DNA from: Microbacteriaceae bacterium
GTDB taxonomy: Bacteria > Actinomycetota > Actinomycetes > Actinomycetales > Microbacteriaceae
Direction: 5' to 3'
Length of the DNA: 64,000 nucleotides
Assembly: GCA_019638805.1 (NCBI GenBank)
Contig: JAHBTA010000002.1
Location: 496,001 to 560,000 of the forward strand
Below, in pieces: positions 1-7,999 of this stretch; position 1 is the first letter of the stretch; each line of letters begins with the position of its first letter. The notes beneath the pieces were generated by a model, which was given only the letters and a program-made list of their open reading frames with translations, had not been told where the DNA came from and did not search any database. The translations under genes and the position numbers were made by a program.

Positions 1-58
1 TCATCGCCGCGACCGCCGTCATCGCGACGGCGCCAAGGCGCAGGGTTCGTCGATGCAT
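1..58 (-). CDS. N-terminus of a secreted or membrane protein (partial)
   Basis: Only the first 19 codons lie in the window. The reading frame starts with ATG (complement of 56-58) after a purine-rich AGGAAAGGAAG ribosome binding site. It encodes MHRRTLRLGAVAMTAVAAM, with basic residues followed by a hydrophobic Ala/Val stretch, which is the start of a signal peptide or signal anchor. It lies downstream of the aldehyde dehydrogenase on the same strand and could be a solute-binding protein, but the mature part is outside the window and no function can be assigned. Confidence 0.55.
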   Translation of the reverse strand, partial: MHRRTLRLGAVAMTAVAAM

Positions 59-90
59 CGCTTGCACTTCCTTTCCTCGGGGTGTTGCTG

Positions 91-146
91 TGTTGCGTCT
101 CAGGTGTTGCATCTCAGGTACTGCATCTCAGGTATTGCGTCTCGCT
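91..146. repeat. 14-bp tandem repeat, four copies
   Basis: Units at 91-104, 105-118, 119-132 and 133-146 follow the pattern TRYTGCRTCTCAGG; the last copy is decayed. The array fills most of the spacer between the aldehyde dehydrogenase stop and the next gene. A second direct repeat, CAGAACGGGT at 180-189 and 190-199, covers the dehydrogenase stop codon (189-191). Nothing else was seen in 59-188. Confidence 0.85.
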
Positions 147-188
147 GGTTGTGGTGGTTCGTGGGATCGGGCCGCGACTCAGAACGGG

Positions 189-1643
189 TCAGAACGGGTA
201 CGGCTCGATGCGCGACTGGATGGTGACCCACTGCGCATCGGTGAAGGCCTCGATGTTGGCCTCGTGGCCGCCGAACCGGGCGCCCGTTCCCGAGTAGCCG
301 GTGCCGCCGAACGGCGCCTCGGCCTCGTCGTCGACTGTCTGATCGTTGATGTGGAGGATCCCGGACGAGATCCGGTCCCCCAGCTCGAACGCCCGGTAGG
401 CGTCGCGCGACAGGATCGACACCGAGAGCCCGAACTCGCTGGACTCGACCAGCTCGACCGCGTGGTCGACGTCCTCGAAGCGCAGGACGGGCGCGACCGG
501 ACCGAAGATCTCCTCGGCGAACGCGGGATGCCCGTGCTCGACGTCGGCCAGCACGGTCGGCTGATAGAAGAGGTCGGTGTAGGTGCCGCCCGCGAGCAGG
601 CGCGCCCCCGCATCCGCGGTCTGCGTCACGATCCCGTGCACGCGGTCGCGCTGGCGCTCGTCGATGATGGGGCCGAGCGGCGCCCCCGATGCCGGGTCGC
701 CCGCGACCAGGGCCTTGGCCTTCTCTGCCAGCAGCGCGGTGTACTCGTCGTAGATGTCGGCGTGCACCAGGTGCCGGCCCGTGGTCATGCAGATCTGACC
801 CTGGTGCAGGAACGAACCCCACGCCCCCGCGGCCGCGGCGGCCGGGACGTCGACGTCGGGCATGACGATCATGGCGTTGTTGCCGCCGAGCTCCAGGTGC
901 ACGCGCTTGGGCACCCGCCCGCCGCGTTCGGCGATCGCGCGACCCGCCTCGGTCGATCCGGTGAACGAGATCACGGGCACCTGGGGATGCTCCACCAGAG
1001 CCGCCCCCGCATCCGCACCTCCCGGCACCACGGCCAGCAATCCGGAGGGGAGCCCCGCCTCCTCCAGCACCGCCGCGAGCACGAGCCCTCCGCACACGGC
1101 CGTGCGCGGGTCCGGCTTGAGCACGACCGCGTTGCCGAGCGCGAGCGCCGGGAAGACCGACCGGGAGGCGAGGATCGCCGGGAAGTTGAAGGGAGCGATG
1201 ACGCCGACCACGCCGACCGGGCGATGCCGCACGAGGCTGAGCCGGGGCCGCGAGGTGCGCAGCAGTTGGCCGTAGGGCATCATCGCGGTGGCCGCCGCGT
1301 GGTGGAACTCGCTCATCACGAGCCCCACCTCGAAGGCCGCCTTGCCGTGGGACGAGCCGGCCTCGTCGACGAGCCAGCGCTCCACAACCGCACGCTGCTT
1401 CTCGAGCACCGCAGCCGCACGGCGCATGATCTCGGCGCGCTCCTGCGCCGGGCGCGCCGCCCAGTCGCCCTGCGCGGCCCGCGCGCGTTCGACGGCAGCC
1501 GCGATGTCCAGCGTGCCGCCGTAGCCCACGGTGCCGAGCGTCGCGCCGGTCGCCGGCGAGACCACCGGCGAGGTGGCGGACAGTTCCGTCCAGCCACCGA
1601 TGTAGCCTCGGCCGTCCCAAACCTTGTCGGCGAAGAAGGTCAT
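189..1643 (-). CDS. NAD(P)-dependent aldehyde dehydrogenase, benzaldehyde/vanillin dehydrogenase-like
   Basis: 484 aa, a full-length ALDH-superfamily enzyme oxidising an aldehyde to its acid in the cytosol. Visible motifs are the Rossmann-side VGVIAPFNFP, the nucleotide-binding FTGSTEAGR, the general base Glu in HLELGGNN and the catalytic Cys in GQICMTTGR. The overall pattern resembles aromatic aldehyde dehydrogenases (XylC/benzaldehyde or vanillin type), but substrate cannot be fixed from motifs. The start ATG at 1643 is preceded by GAGGGGAG at good spacing; longer in-frame upstream sequence runs into the divergent regulator and is unlikely to be coding. The divergent AraC-type gene starts about 140 bp away and is the probable regulator. 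The stop codon lies inside a 10-bp direct repeat. Confidence 0.9.
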   Translation of the reverse strand: MTFFADKVWDGRGYIGGWTELSATSPVVSPATGATLGTVGYGGTLDIAAAVERARAAQGDWAARPAQERAEIMRRAAAVLEKQRAVVERWLVDEAGSSHGKAAFEVGLVMSEFHHAAATAMMPYGQLLRTSRPRLSLVRHRPVGVVGVIAPFNFPAILASRSVFPALALGNAVVLKPDPRTAVCGGLVLAAVLEEAGLPSGLLAVVPGGADAGAALVEHPQVPVISFTGSTEAGRAIAERGGRVPKRVHLELGGNNAMIVMPDVDVPAAAAAGAWGSFLHQGQICMTTGRHLVHADIYDEYTALLAEKAKALVAGDPASGAPLGPIIDERQRDRVHGIVTQTADAGARLLAGGTYTDLFYQPTVLADVEHGHPAFAEEIFGPVAPVLRFEDVDHAVELVESSEFGLSVSILSRDAYRAFELGDRISSGILHINDQTVDDEAEAPFGGTGYSGTGARFGGHEANIEAFTDAQWVTIQSRIEPYPF

Positions 1644-1784
1644 CGTCACTCCCCTCGGGCGTCGTCGTCCGGGAGCAACCATCCCAATCACCGTGGCGAG
1701 CGACCCGGCATTTCGTGCACGGCTCTTTCCGTCCCGCCCCGGATCGTCGAAACTGGAGGTACCCGAACACGCGTGGAGGCGAGC

Positions 1785-2735
1785 GTGGTTGTTCTCGAGG
1801 CGGAGAGCGCAGAGGGCTGGGAGTCGATTCTCAGCGGCTGCTTCGTTCCGCTGCGCTTCACGGGCCTCAAGGACACCTTCACCGGGCGCATGGAGCACAC
1901 GGCGATCGACGATTGTCTGTCGGTCTCCTATGTGACGACTTCGGGCGACATCGCCGACCGTACCGAGCGCCTCGCGGCACGGGCCGACAGCGACGACATC
2001 CACGTCACCCTCCAGCGCGCCTCGTCGGGGACGGTCTCGCAGTGCGGCCGGGCGACCGCGGTCCGCCCGGGATCCGTCACGGTCTACGCGACCGACCGGC
2101 CGTACTACCTCGACTACTCGCGCTGCGGGCAGCGGCAGCTCGTGATCCAGGTCTCGCGCTCCTCGTTGCCCCTGCCCGAGAAGACGATGGAAGCCGCCAT
2201 GTGGCGCATCAACGTCCCGGGCGGGGTGGAGGTGACGGCGACCCGCAACCTGTTCTCCTACCTGGCGCGGCCGCTTCTCTCCGACCGGCTCGAATGGGAG
2301 GCGAACGACCCGGCCGACGTGGCGGCCACGACCCGCGACCTCATGGCGACCATGCTGCGCGCGTCGTTCGGCGAAGGCTCGACCGTGCCGCGCACCTCAT
2401 CCGGGCTCCGCTATGCCGTGCAGGAGTACCTCCGGTCGAACGCGACCACGCGGGGAATCGACATGGATCAGGTGGCCCGGATTCACTTCGTGTCGCGTCG
2501 TCGGCTGTACCAGGTCTTCGAGCAGGCCGGGATCTCCCCCGCGCGCTTCCTGCGGCAGGAGCGCCTGCGCGCCGCCACCGAACTTCTGTCGCAGCGCGAC
2601 GGTGAGGCCCGCACGATCGAGCAGATCGCCTACGGCACGGGTTTCGACGACCTGCGCACCTTCGAGCGCGCCTTCCGCCGCAGCTACGAGTGCTCGCCGA
2701 GCGAGTGGCGAGCCGCGGCGCTGCTCGCGAGCTGA
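1785..2735 (+). CDS. AraC-family transcriptional regulator (FeaR/NphR-like)
   Basis: 316 aa. The N-terminal half (about residues 20-190) matches the layout of AraC-type cupin ligand-binding domains, and the C-terminal ~100 residues carry two helix-turn-helix units (DMDQVARIHFVSRRRLYQVF and IEQIAYGTGFDDLRTFERAF). Proteins of this shape often activate a neighbouring aldehyde dehydrogenase operon, as FeaR does for feaB, so control of the divergent gene is likely. The GTG at 1785 is chosen because GGAGG lies 5-6 bases upstream; a GTG at 1773 in the same frame is the alternative. The 141-bp divergent spacer (1644-1784) should hold the operator, but no convincing direct repeat was found there. Confidence 0.87.
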   Translation: MVVLEAESAEGWESILSGCFVPLRFTGLKDTFTGRMEHTAIDDCLSVSYVTTSGDIADRTERLAARADSDDIHVTLQRASSGTVSQCGRATAVRPGSVTVYATDRPYYLDYSRCGQRQLVIQVSRSSLPLPEKTMEAAMWRINVPGGVEVTATRNLFSYLARPLLSDRLEWEANDPADVAATTRDLMATMLRASFGEGSTVPRTSSGLRYAVQEYLRSNATTRGIDMDQVARIHFVSRRRLYQVFEQAGISPARFLRQERLRAATELLSQRDGEARTIEQIAYGTGFDDLRTFERAFRRSYECSPSEWRAAALLAS

Positions 2736-2784
2736 ATCCTGTCGGGTTCGGGTCGCACACAGGGGTGCGTCCCGGTGAGGGCGG

Positions 2785-3288
2785 CTAGTCCTGCTTGGGG
2801 CGCGCCAGGGCATCCCTGGCCTGCTCGACGAGATCCGGGTCGGACAACAGCACCTGGTAGTTGCTGGCGAGCACCTGGGTCATGGAATCGAAGTCGCGGG
2901 AGCGCCGGGAGATGCCGTACGAGACCAGGCGGAACAGCATCCCGAATGCCGCGCCGATCAGGATCGCGGCCAGGAAGATGCTCCAGTTGAACTGATCGAC
3001 GGGCGTGAAGAACGAGAACAGCAGCCCGATGAACAGACCGAACCAAGCACCCGAGAGGGCGCCCTCGAGCGCCGCACGGCTCCAGGACAGCTTGCGGGTC
3101 ACGCGCTCGACACTCTTGAGGTCGTTGCCGACGATGGAGACCTTGCCGACCGGGAAGTCGGCCTTGGCCAGGTGGTCGACGCGCTCCTGCGCCTCGAGGT
3201 AGGTGTCGTAGGTGCCGAGCACCTCGCCCTTGGGGACGGTCTGGAAGTTGACCGGTCGGCCGCCGCGGCCCTGCGCAGGTGTGCTCAC
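2785..3288 (-). CDS. General stress protein-like membrane protein (GSP17M/YflT N-terminal domain)
   Basis: 167 aa. Residues about 15-70 (TVPKGEVLGTYDTYLEAQER and following) resemble the general stress protein 17M fold found in YflT-type proteins. Two hydrophobic segments follow (ALSGAWFGLFIGLLFSFF and IFLAAILIGAAFGMLFRLV), and then a short cytosolic tail. The start is GTG at 3288 with GGGAGG eight bases upstream. The role is unknown beyond the family's link to stress. It converges with the AraC gene and is divergent from the MgtE-like gene. Confidence 0.75.
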   Translation of the reverse strand: MSTPAQGRGGRPVNFQTVPKGEVLGTYDTYLEAQERVDHLAKADFPVGKVSIVGNDLKSVERVTRKLSWSRAALEGALSGAWFGLFIGLLFSFFTPVDQFNWSIFLAAILIGAAFGMLFRLVSYGISRRSRDFDSMTQVLASNYQVLLSDPDLVEQARDALARPKQD

Positions 3289-3315
3289 GCGGCCATCCTC
3301 CCACGCCGCCTCCCG

Positions 3316-3410
3316 GACCCACCACCCACGCCGATACCCGACCCACCACCCGCACCGATACCCGACCCACCACCCACCCCTATCCCGGTGCACCGCCCAC
3401 CCCGATACCC
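3316..3410. repeat. 24-bp tandem repeat, four copies
   Basis: Units at 3316-3339, 3340-3363, 3364-3386 (one base short) and 3387-3410 follow GACCCACCACCC(n)CCGATACCC. The array lies between the divergent stress protein and MgtE-like genes and reaches close to the predicted -10 box of the latter (3424-3429). There are no unique spacers, so it is not a CRISPR array. Confidence 0.85.
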
Positions 3411-3436
3411 GGTGCACGAGGGCTAGGGTTTGAATC

Positions 3437-4768
3437 GTGAGCGCGACCAGAGTCTTCGTCGCCCGACTGGCCGGGTGCTCCGTCTTCGACCCCGCCGGCG
3501 ACCGGGTCGGCAGGGCGCGGGATGTCCTGGTCGTCTACCGCAAGGACGAGAGCCCCACGGTGGTCGGCCTCGTCGTCGAGGTGCCCGGAAAGCGCCGGGT
3601 GTTCCTGTCGATCGGGCGGGTCACGAGCATCGGCTCCGGCCAGATCATCACGACCGGCCTCATCAACCTGCGCCGCTTCGAACAGCGGGGCGGCGAGGTG
3701 CGCGTGATCGCCGAACTGCTGGGCCGCAAGGTGGGACTGCGCGACGGTTCCGGCGACGCCGTCATCGAGGACGTCGCGATCGAGGAGGTCGCACCCGGTG
3801 AGTGGGCCGTGGGCGACCTGTTCCTGCGCCGCCCGCGCACGGGCGCCGCGCCGTTCGGCAAGGGAGCGACACTCTTCGCCTCGTGGAACCAGACGCGCGA
3901 GAAGTCCGCGAAGGGCGAGGCGCAGTCGGCCGAGCAGCTCATCGCGACCTACTCCGATCTGCGGCCCGCCGACCTGGCCAGCACACTGCTCGACCTGCCC
4001 GAGGAGCGCCGGCTCGAGGTCGCGGGCGAGCTGCCCGACGAGCGCCTCGCCGACGCGCTGGAGGAGATGCCAGAGCAGGAGCAGGTCGAGCTCATCACCC
4101 GGCTCGGCGCGGAACGCGCGGCAGACGTTCTCGACCAGATGCAGCCCGACGACGCGGCGGACCTCATCGCCCAGCTTCCCGAGGACCGCGGCGAGGAGCT
4201 GCTCGACCTCATGCAGCCGGAGGAGGCGGACGACGTCCGCATGCTCCTGGCCTATGCCCCCGACACGGCGGGCGGACTCATGACGACCGAGCCCATCATC
4301 GTCTCGGCGGACGCGACGGTCGCCGAGGGTCTCGCGCTCATCCGCCGTCACGAGCTGGCGCCCGCTCTGGGCGCCGCGGTCTGCGTGACCCTTCCGCCCT
4401 ACGAGCCGCCCACCGGGCGCTTCCTCGGGGTGGTGCATTTCCAGCGGATGCTGCGCTACCCGCCGCATGAGCGCCTGGGCACCCTGCTCGACACGAGCCT
4501 CGAACCCGTGCACGCGAGTACGAGCGCCGCGGAGGTCTCGCGAACGCTCGCCTCGTACAACCTGGTCTCGCTCCCCGTCGTGGACGAGAACCACCGGCTC
4601 GTCGGGGTGGTGACCATTGACGACGTCCTCGACTATCTGCTGCCCGACGACTGGCGAAGTACCGCGGCGGACGAACCCGAACCGGTGAGCACATCCACCG
4701 CGGCGATCCCGACCAGGAGCGGGAGCGCAGGATCAGGAAGGAGGACGAGTCATGGCACGCGCCGATAG
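3437..4768 (+). CDS. Cytosolic MgtE-like protein: PRC-barrel-like, MgtE N and CBS domains
   Basis: 443 aa. About residues 1-115 form a beta-rich PRC-barrel-like region. Residues about 150-270 are an MgtE N-terminal superhelix with repeats such as MQPDDAADLIAQLPEDRGEE and PDTAGGLMTTEP, and about 275-400 form a CBS pair ending LVGVVTIDDVLDYLLPDDW. No transmembrane channel domain follows, so it is probably a magnesium or nucleotide sensor rather than a transporter. The start is GTG at 3437; TAGGGT at 3424-3429 sits 7 bases upstream, suggesting leaderless transcription. The 3' end overlaps the DUF1003 gene by 17 bp. A similar gene group is known near mrp in mycobacteria. Confidence 0.85.
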   Translation: MSATRVFVARLAGCSVFDPAGDRVGRARDVLVVYRKDESPTVVGLVVEVPGKRRVFLSIGRVTSIGSGQIITTGLINLRRFEQRGGEVRVIAELLGRKVGLRDGSGDAVIEDVAIEEVAPGEWAVGDLFLRRPRTGAAPFGKGATLFASWNQTREKSAKGEAQSAEQLIATYSDLRPADLASTLLDLPEERRLEVAGELPDERLADALEEMPEQEQVELITRLGAERAADVLDQMQPDDAADLIAQLPEDRGEELLDLMQPEEADDVRMLLAYAPDTAGGLMTTEPIIVSADATVAEGLALIRRHELAPALGAAVCVTLPPYEPPTGRFLGVVHFQRMLRYPPHERLGTLLDTSLEPVHASTSAAEVSRTLASYNLVSLPVVDENHRLVGVVTIDDVLDYLLPDDWRSTAADEPEPVSTSTAAIPTRSGSAGSGRRTSHGTRR

Positions 4769-5261
4769 CCGGTTCGACGACCCCAAGGGCCTGCGCTCGT
4801 CCCTCGGCTTCCGCTTCGAGCGCCGCGACCGGTTCGGCCGGTTCACCGAGGCGATCGCCCGCGCGATGGGCACGCCGTGGTTCCTGTTCGTGCTGTCGCT
4901 CTTCGTCATCGTCTGGATGCTGTACAACACGTTCGGGCCGGCCAACCTCCGCTTCGACTCGATCGCGCTCGGGTTCACGACCCTGACGCTCATCCTGTCG
5001 CTGCAGGCCTCGTACGCCGCGCCGCTCATCCTGCTGGCCCAGAACCGGCAGGACGACCGCGACCGCGTGCAGATCGAGCAGGACCGGCAGCGCGCCGAGC
5101 GCAACCTGGCCGACACCGAGTACCTCGCGCGCGAGGTGGTCGCGCTGCGGCTGGCGATGCGCGACATGGCGACCAAGGACTTCATCCGTGCCGAGCTGCG
5201 CGCCCTCCTGGAGGAGTTGGAGGCCGACGAGGACGCCACGAGGGGGAGCGCCGAGAAGTGA
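4752..5261 (+). CDS. DUF1003 family membrane protein
   Basis: 169 aa. Two transmembrane segments (about residues 40-60 WFLFVLSLFVIVWMLYNTF and 75-97) are followed by a charged coiled-coil-like tail (QNRQDDRDRVQIEQDRQRAE). This two-segment-plus-helix pattern and the NxFGPANLRFD-type loop are typical of DUF1003. The role of the family is unknown. ATG at 4752 lies inside the end of the upstream gene and has AAGGAGG eight bases before it. Its stop overlaps the start of mrp (GTGA), so the three genes should be translated together. Confidence 0.85.
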   Translation: MARADSRFDDPKGLRSSLGFRFERRDRFGRFTEAIARAMGTPWFLFVLSLFVIVWMLYNTFGPANLRFDSIALGFTTLTLILSLQASYAAPLILLAQNRQDDRDRVQIEQDRQRAERNLADTEYLAREVVALRLAMRDMATKDFIRAELRALLEELEADEDATRGSAEK

Positions 5262-6385
5262 CGGCGGGCGAGGCCTCCGGCGGGGCCGGGGTTTCGTCCG
5301 ACCCGGCCGCCGCCGTGCGCGCCGCGCTCGCGCGCGTGCTCGACCCGGAGATCCGCCGCCCCATCACCGAACTCGACATGGTGCGCGAGGTGCGCGTCGA
5401 GGACGGCACCGCGCGCATCGACCTGCGACTGACGATCGTCGGCTGCCCCGCCGCCGACACCATCGAACGGGATGTCCGCGCGGCCGCCGCCGCCGTCCCC
5501 GGAATCGAGGCGGTCGCCCTCGACATCGGCGTCATGACCCCGGCGGAGCGGGAGGCCCTCACGACGCGGCTGCGCGGCACGCGCCGGATGCCGTTCGGCC
5601 CGGACTCCCTCACCCGGATCGTGGCGGTCACGAGCGGCAAGGGCGGAGTCGGCAAGTCGACCGTGACCGCCAACCTCGCGGTCGCCCTCGCGGCGCGGGG
5701 ATTGCGGGTGGGGCTCGTGGATGCCGACGTCTTCGGGTTCTCGATCCCCGGCATCCTGGGTGTTTCGGGAGCGGTGCCCACGCGCGTGGGCGAGCTCATC
5801 CTGCCGCCGGTAGCGCACGGGGTGAAGGTCATCTCGATCGGCATGTTCCTGCCGCCGGGCGACGGACCGACCGCGGTGTCCTGGCGCGGGCCCCTGCTGC
5901 ACCGGACCATGGAGCAGTTCCTCACCGATGTGTACTTCGGCGACCTCGACGTGCTGCTGCTGGACCTGCCGCCCGGGACGGGTGACGTCGCGATCTCGCT
6001 CGGGCAGTTGCTGCCGCACGCCGAGGTGCTCGTCGTGACGACGCCGCAGCCGGCCGCGGCCGAGGTGGCCGAGCGCAGCGGTGCGGTCGCGCGGCAGACC
6101 GGGCAGCGGGTCATCGGGGTGGTCGAGAACATGACGGGCGAGCTGTTCGGCACCGGCGGCGGGGACGCCCTGGCCGCACGGCTGTCCACGGCCGACGAGC
6201 CGGTGCCCGTGCTGGCCCGCATCCCGCTGAGCGTGCCGCTGCGCGCGGGAGGCGACACGGGCGCGCCCGTGGTGATCGGGCATCCGGACGACCCGGCGGC
6301 TCAGGCGATCTCCGCACTCGCGGACGCGCTGGCGAAGCGCGGGCGGGGACTCGCCGGGCGCTCGTTGCCGGTGCAGCCCCGCTAA
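5258..6385 (+). CDS. mrp: Mrp/ApbC-type iron-sulfur cluster carrier ATPase
   Basis: 375 aa. An N-terminal MIP18/DUF59 domain (about 10-95) precedes a P-loop ATPase domain whose deviant Walker A reads SGKGGVGKST, followed by DLPPGTGD and the family motif VVENMTG. Members bind a [4Fe-4S] cluster and pass it to apoproteins in the cytosol. The CXXC cluster motif of classic Mrp proteins is not obvious in the C-terminal part, where GELFGTGGGDALA stands in its place, so cluster binding may differ. GTG at 5258 overlaps the DUF1003 stop (GTGA), and GGGGGAG is 10 bases upstream. This is the last gene of the mgtE-like/DUF1003/mrp operon. Confidence 0.9.
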   Translation: MTAGEASGGAGVSSDPAAAVRAALARVLDPEIRRPITELDMVREVRVEDGTARIDLRLTIVGCPAADTIERDVRAAAAAVPGIEAVALDIGVMTPAEREALTTRLRGTRRMPFGPDSLTRIVAVTSGKGGVGKSTVTANLAVALAARGLRVGLVDADVFGFSIPGILGVSGAVPTRVGELILPPVAHGVKVISIGMFLPPGDGPTAVSWRGPLLHRTMEQFLTDVYFGDLDVLLLDLPPGTGDVAISLGQLLPHAEVLVVTTPQPAAAEVAERSGAVARQTGQRVIGVVENMTGELFGTGGGDALAARLSTADEPVPVLARIPLSVPLRAGGDTGAPVVIGHPDDPAAQAISALADALAKRGRGLAGRSLPVQPR

Positions 6386-6415
6386 GTGGGGGATGATCGG
6401 TGCAGGGGTGATCCC

Positions 6416-6808
6416 ATGGGCGGTGTTGGTCTGGGCGGTGTTGGTCTGGGCGGTGTTGGTCTGGGCGGGCGGCTGAGCGAGCCGGCTGAACTGAGCGGGT
6501 CAGACGGGCAGCTGAGCGAGGCCGAGCAGGCGCGGTTCGACGCGCGCTTCCGGGATGCCGCGCGGCTCATCGCCGAGGGCCGGCTCGCGCGCGCGACGCT
6601 CCTCCGGCGCGAGACGAGCGAGCGGCGCTACCGGGGCGTGCAGATCGTGGTCGGCGAGTTCGAGCTCGAGGACGGCGATGCCTCGCCCCGGACGATCGTG
6701 TACGAGCACATCTTCGGTCCGGCGTTCGCGCGGCACTGGCGGCCAGGCGGGACGGTCGACGCCTGGGTGGACCCCCACGACCCCGACAACGTCTACATGG
6801 GTCGCTGA
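6416..6808 (+). CDS. Conserved small hypothetical protein
   Basis: 130 aa of unknown function. The first ~18 residues are a low-complexity GGVGL repeat produced by a 15-bp tandem repeat. The remainder is a compact charged protein (QARFDARFRDAARLIAEGRL; YEHIFGPAFARHWRPGGTVD) without membrane segments. ATG at 6416 is preceded by AGGGGTG; a GTG at 6386 is in frame but lies against the mrp stop and lacks a binding site. The stop codon lies in the first copy of a 19-bp triplicated sequence. It follows mrp by 30 bp and may share its transcript. Confidence 0.65.
   Translation: MGGVGLGGVGLGGVGLGGRLSEPAELSGSDGQLSEAEQARFDARFRDAARLIAEGRLARATLLRRETSERRYRGVQIVVGEFELEDGDASPRTIVYEHIFGPAFARHWRPGGTVDAWVDPHDPDNVYMGR
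6419..6463. repeat. 15-bp tandem repeat x3 inside a coding start
   Basis: GGCGGTGTTGGTCTG occurs three times without mismatch and encodes GGVGL three times at the N-terminus of the small hypothetical protein. Because the period is a multiple of three, copy-number change would keep the frame. Confidence 0.9.
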
Positions 6809-6848
6809 CCTCTACATGGGTCGCTGACCTCTACATGGGTCGCTGACC
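6792..6848. repeat. 19-bp tandem repeat x3 covering a stop codon
   Basis: TCTACATGGGTCGCTGACC is present three times exactly (6792-6810, 6811-6829, 6830-6848). The first copy contains the last codons and TGA stop (6806-6808) of the upstream gene, so the later copies repeat the gene end as non-coding DNA. Confidence 0.92.
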
Positions 6849-6864
6849 TGAGGCCTGGCTGCGA

Positions 6865-6981
6865 CTAGTGGCGGCGCGGGATGCGGCGGTAGCCGTCGCG
6901 CGCGGTCACCACGACCGTCGCGACGATCGCGACCAGGGACACGACCAGGGACACCACCAGGATGGGGACGATCTCGAACAT
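6865..6981 (-). CDS. Small single-span membrane protein
   Basis: 38 aa, MFEIVPILVVSLVVSLVA followed by further hydrophobic residues and a basic tail (GYRRIPRRH). One transmembrane segment with the positive end inside is clear. It is divergent from the LysR gene with about 90 bp between the starts. ATG at 6981 is chosen; the ribosome site is weak. The divergent placement beside a LysR gene suggests it could be the regulator's target, which is inference. Confidence 0.5.
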   Translation of the reverse strand: MFEIVPILVVSLVVSLVAIVATVVVTARDGYRRIPRRH

Positions 6982-7038
6982 GCATCCAGTGTCGGTCGCC
7001 CGATCTTGTAGCACAAGCGAATATTGCTGCACTCTAGA

Positions 7039-7066
7039 TGTAGTTGAACTACACGAATTGTAGGAT
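7039..7066 (+). promoter_or_regulatory. Inverted repeat and leaderless -10 before lysR
   Basis: A 15-bp inverted repeat, TGTAGTT-g-AACTACA (7039-7053), lies just upstream of TAGGAT (7061-7066), which is 6 bases before the lysR ATG. A second inverted repeat, CTTGT-agc-ACAAG, is at 7005-7017. The TTGTA motif recurs in this AT-richer spacer. This fits an autoregulatory site shared with the divergent small membrane protein gene. Confidence 0.6.
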
Positions 7067-7072
7067 GAGCGC

Positions 7073-7984
7073 ATGGATGTGCGCCGCCTCGGACTCCTGC
7101 GCGAACTGGCCCAGCGTGGCACCGTCACCGCCGTGGCGAAGGCTCTCCACCTCACGCCGTCGGCCGTCTCGCAGCAGCTCAAGGCGCTCGAGCGCGAGGC
7201 GGGAGTCGCGCTCACACAGCGCTCGGGACGCGGGCTCGCGCTGACGGCGCCGGGCCGCATCCTCGCCGAGACGGCCAAGGATGTCGCGGTCGCGATCGAG
7301 CGCGCCGAGGCCGTGTGGTCCGAGTTCGTCGAGCAACCGCGGGGCGAGGTGACCGTGACCGTCTTCCCGAGCGTGGGCGAGATGCTCATGCCGGGGGTAC
7401 TGCACCGCCTCGCGGATGTCGCGGGCCTGCGCGTGGTGTGCAGCGACCAGGACCCGCTGCTGCCGGACTTCGCCGACCTCACGCCCGATCATGACGTGGT
7501 CGTCGCCGACGCGCCCGGGGTTCTGCCGAGCTGGCGCGAGCGCGGACTGGTCATCACCGAGCTCATGCACGAGCCGCTCGACATCGCGATGCCCGAAGGG
7601 CACCCGCTCGCGGCGAAGGCCGAGCTCGCCCCGTCCGATGTGATCGGAGAGCGCTGGATCGGGGTGCCGCGCGATCTGCCGTTCGACCGCATCCTGCAGC
7701 GCATCGAGGCGATCACCGGGCAGCAGGCGGACATCGCGCAGCGCTTCGGCGACAACGGCATCGCCGAGGCGATGGTCGCGGCGGGCCACGGCATCGCGAT
7801 CCTGCCGCGGTACACCACGCGCGTGCACGAGAACGGGCTCGTCACGCGACCGCTCGCGGGCATCCGGTCCGAGCGGGTCATCTGGGCGCTCGAGCGGCCC
7901 GAGGTCGCGGTGCGCCCCTCCGTGCGCCTGGTCATCCAGGCCCTGCGCGACGAGGCGCACGAGTTCCTGCTGCTGCACGGATGA
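7073..7984 (+). CDS. LysR-family transcriptional regulator
   Basis: 303 aa. The N-terminal winged helix (LGLLRELAQRGTVTAVAKAL, TPSAVSQQLKALEREAGV) is followed by a periplasmic-binding-like effector domain from about residue 90. The LTPSAVSQQLKALE signature is typical of the family. ATG at 7073 directly follows a TAGGAT box with six bases between, so the mRNA is probably leaderless. Candidate targets are the divergent 38-aa membrane protein and, further away, the convergent decarboxylase/transporter pair whose end lies 15 bp after this gene. The effector is unknown. Confidence 0.9.
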   Translation: MDVRRLGLLRELAQRGTVTAVAKALHLTPSAVSQQLKALEREAGVALTQRSGRGLALTAPGRILAETAKDVAVAIERAEAVWSEFVEQPRGEVTVTVFPSVGEMLMPGVLHRLADVAGLRVVCSDQDPLLPDFADLTPDHDVVVADAPGVLPSWRERGLVITELMHEPLDIAMPEGHPLAAKAELAPSDVIGERWIGVPRDLPFDRILQRIEAITGQQADIAQRFGDNGIAEAMVAAGHGIAILPRYTTRVHENGLVTRPLAGIRSERVIWALERPEVAVRPSVRLVIQALRDEAHEFLLLHG

Positions 7985-7999
7985 GTGTGGGGCGCCGGG

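Noticed and set aside
1644..2735. An 881-aa product for the AraC-type regulator starting near position 90
   Set aside because: The extra N-terminal part lies antisense to the aldehyde dehydrogenase and is low-complexity; GTG 1785 has a ribosome site and starts the known domain.
3316..3410. Possible CRISPR array
   Set aside because: The 24-bp units are directly joined with no unique spacers, and no cas genes are near.
6555..6827. A 90-aa frame overlapping the hypothetical gene at 6416-6808
   Set aside because: It is Arg/Ser-rich shadow sequence ending in the 19-bp repeat; the 6416 frame has normal composition.
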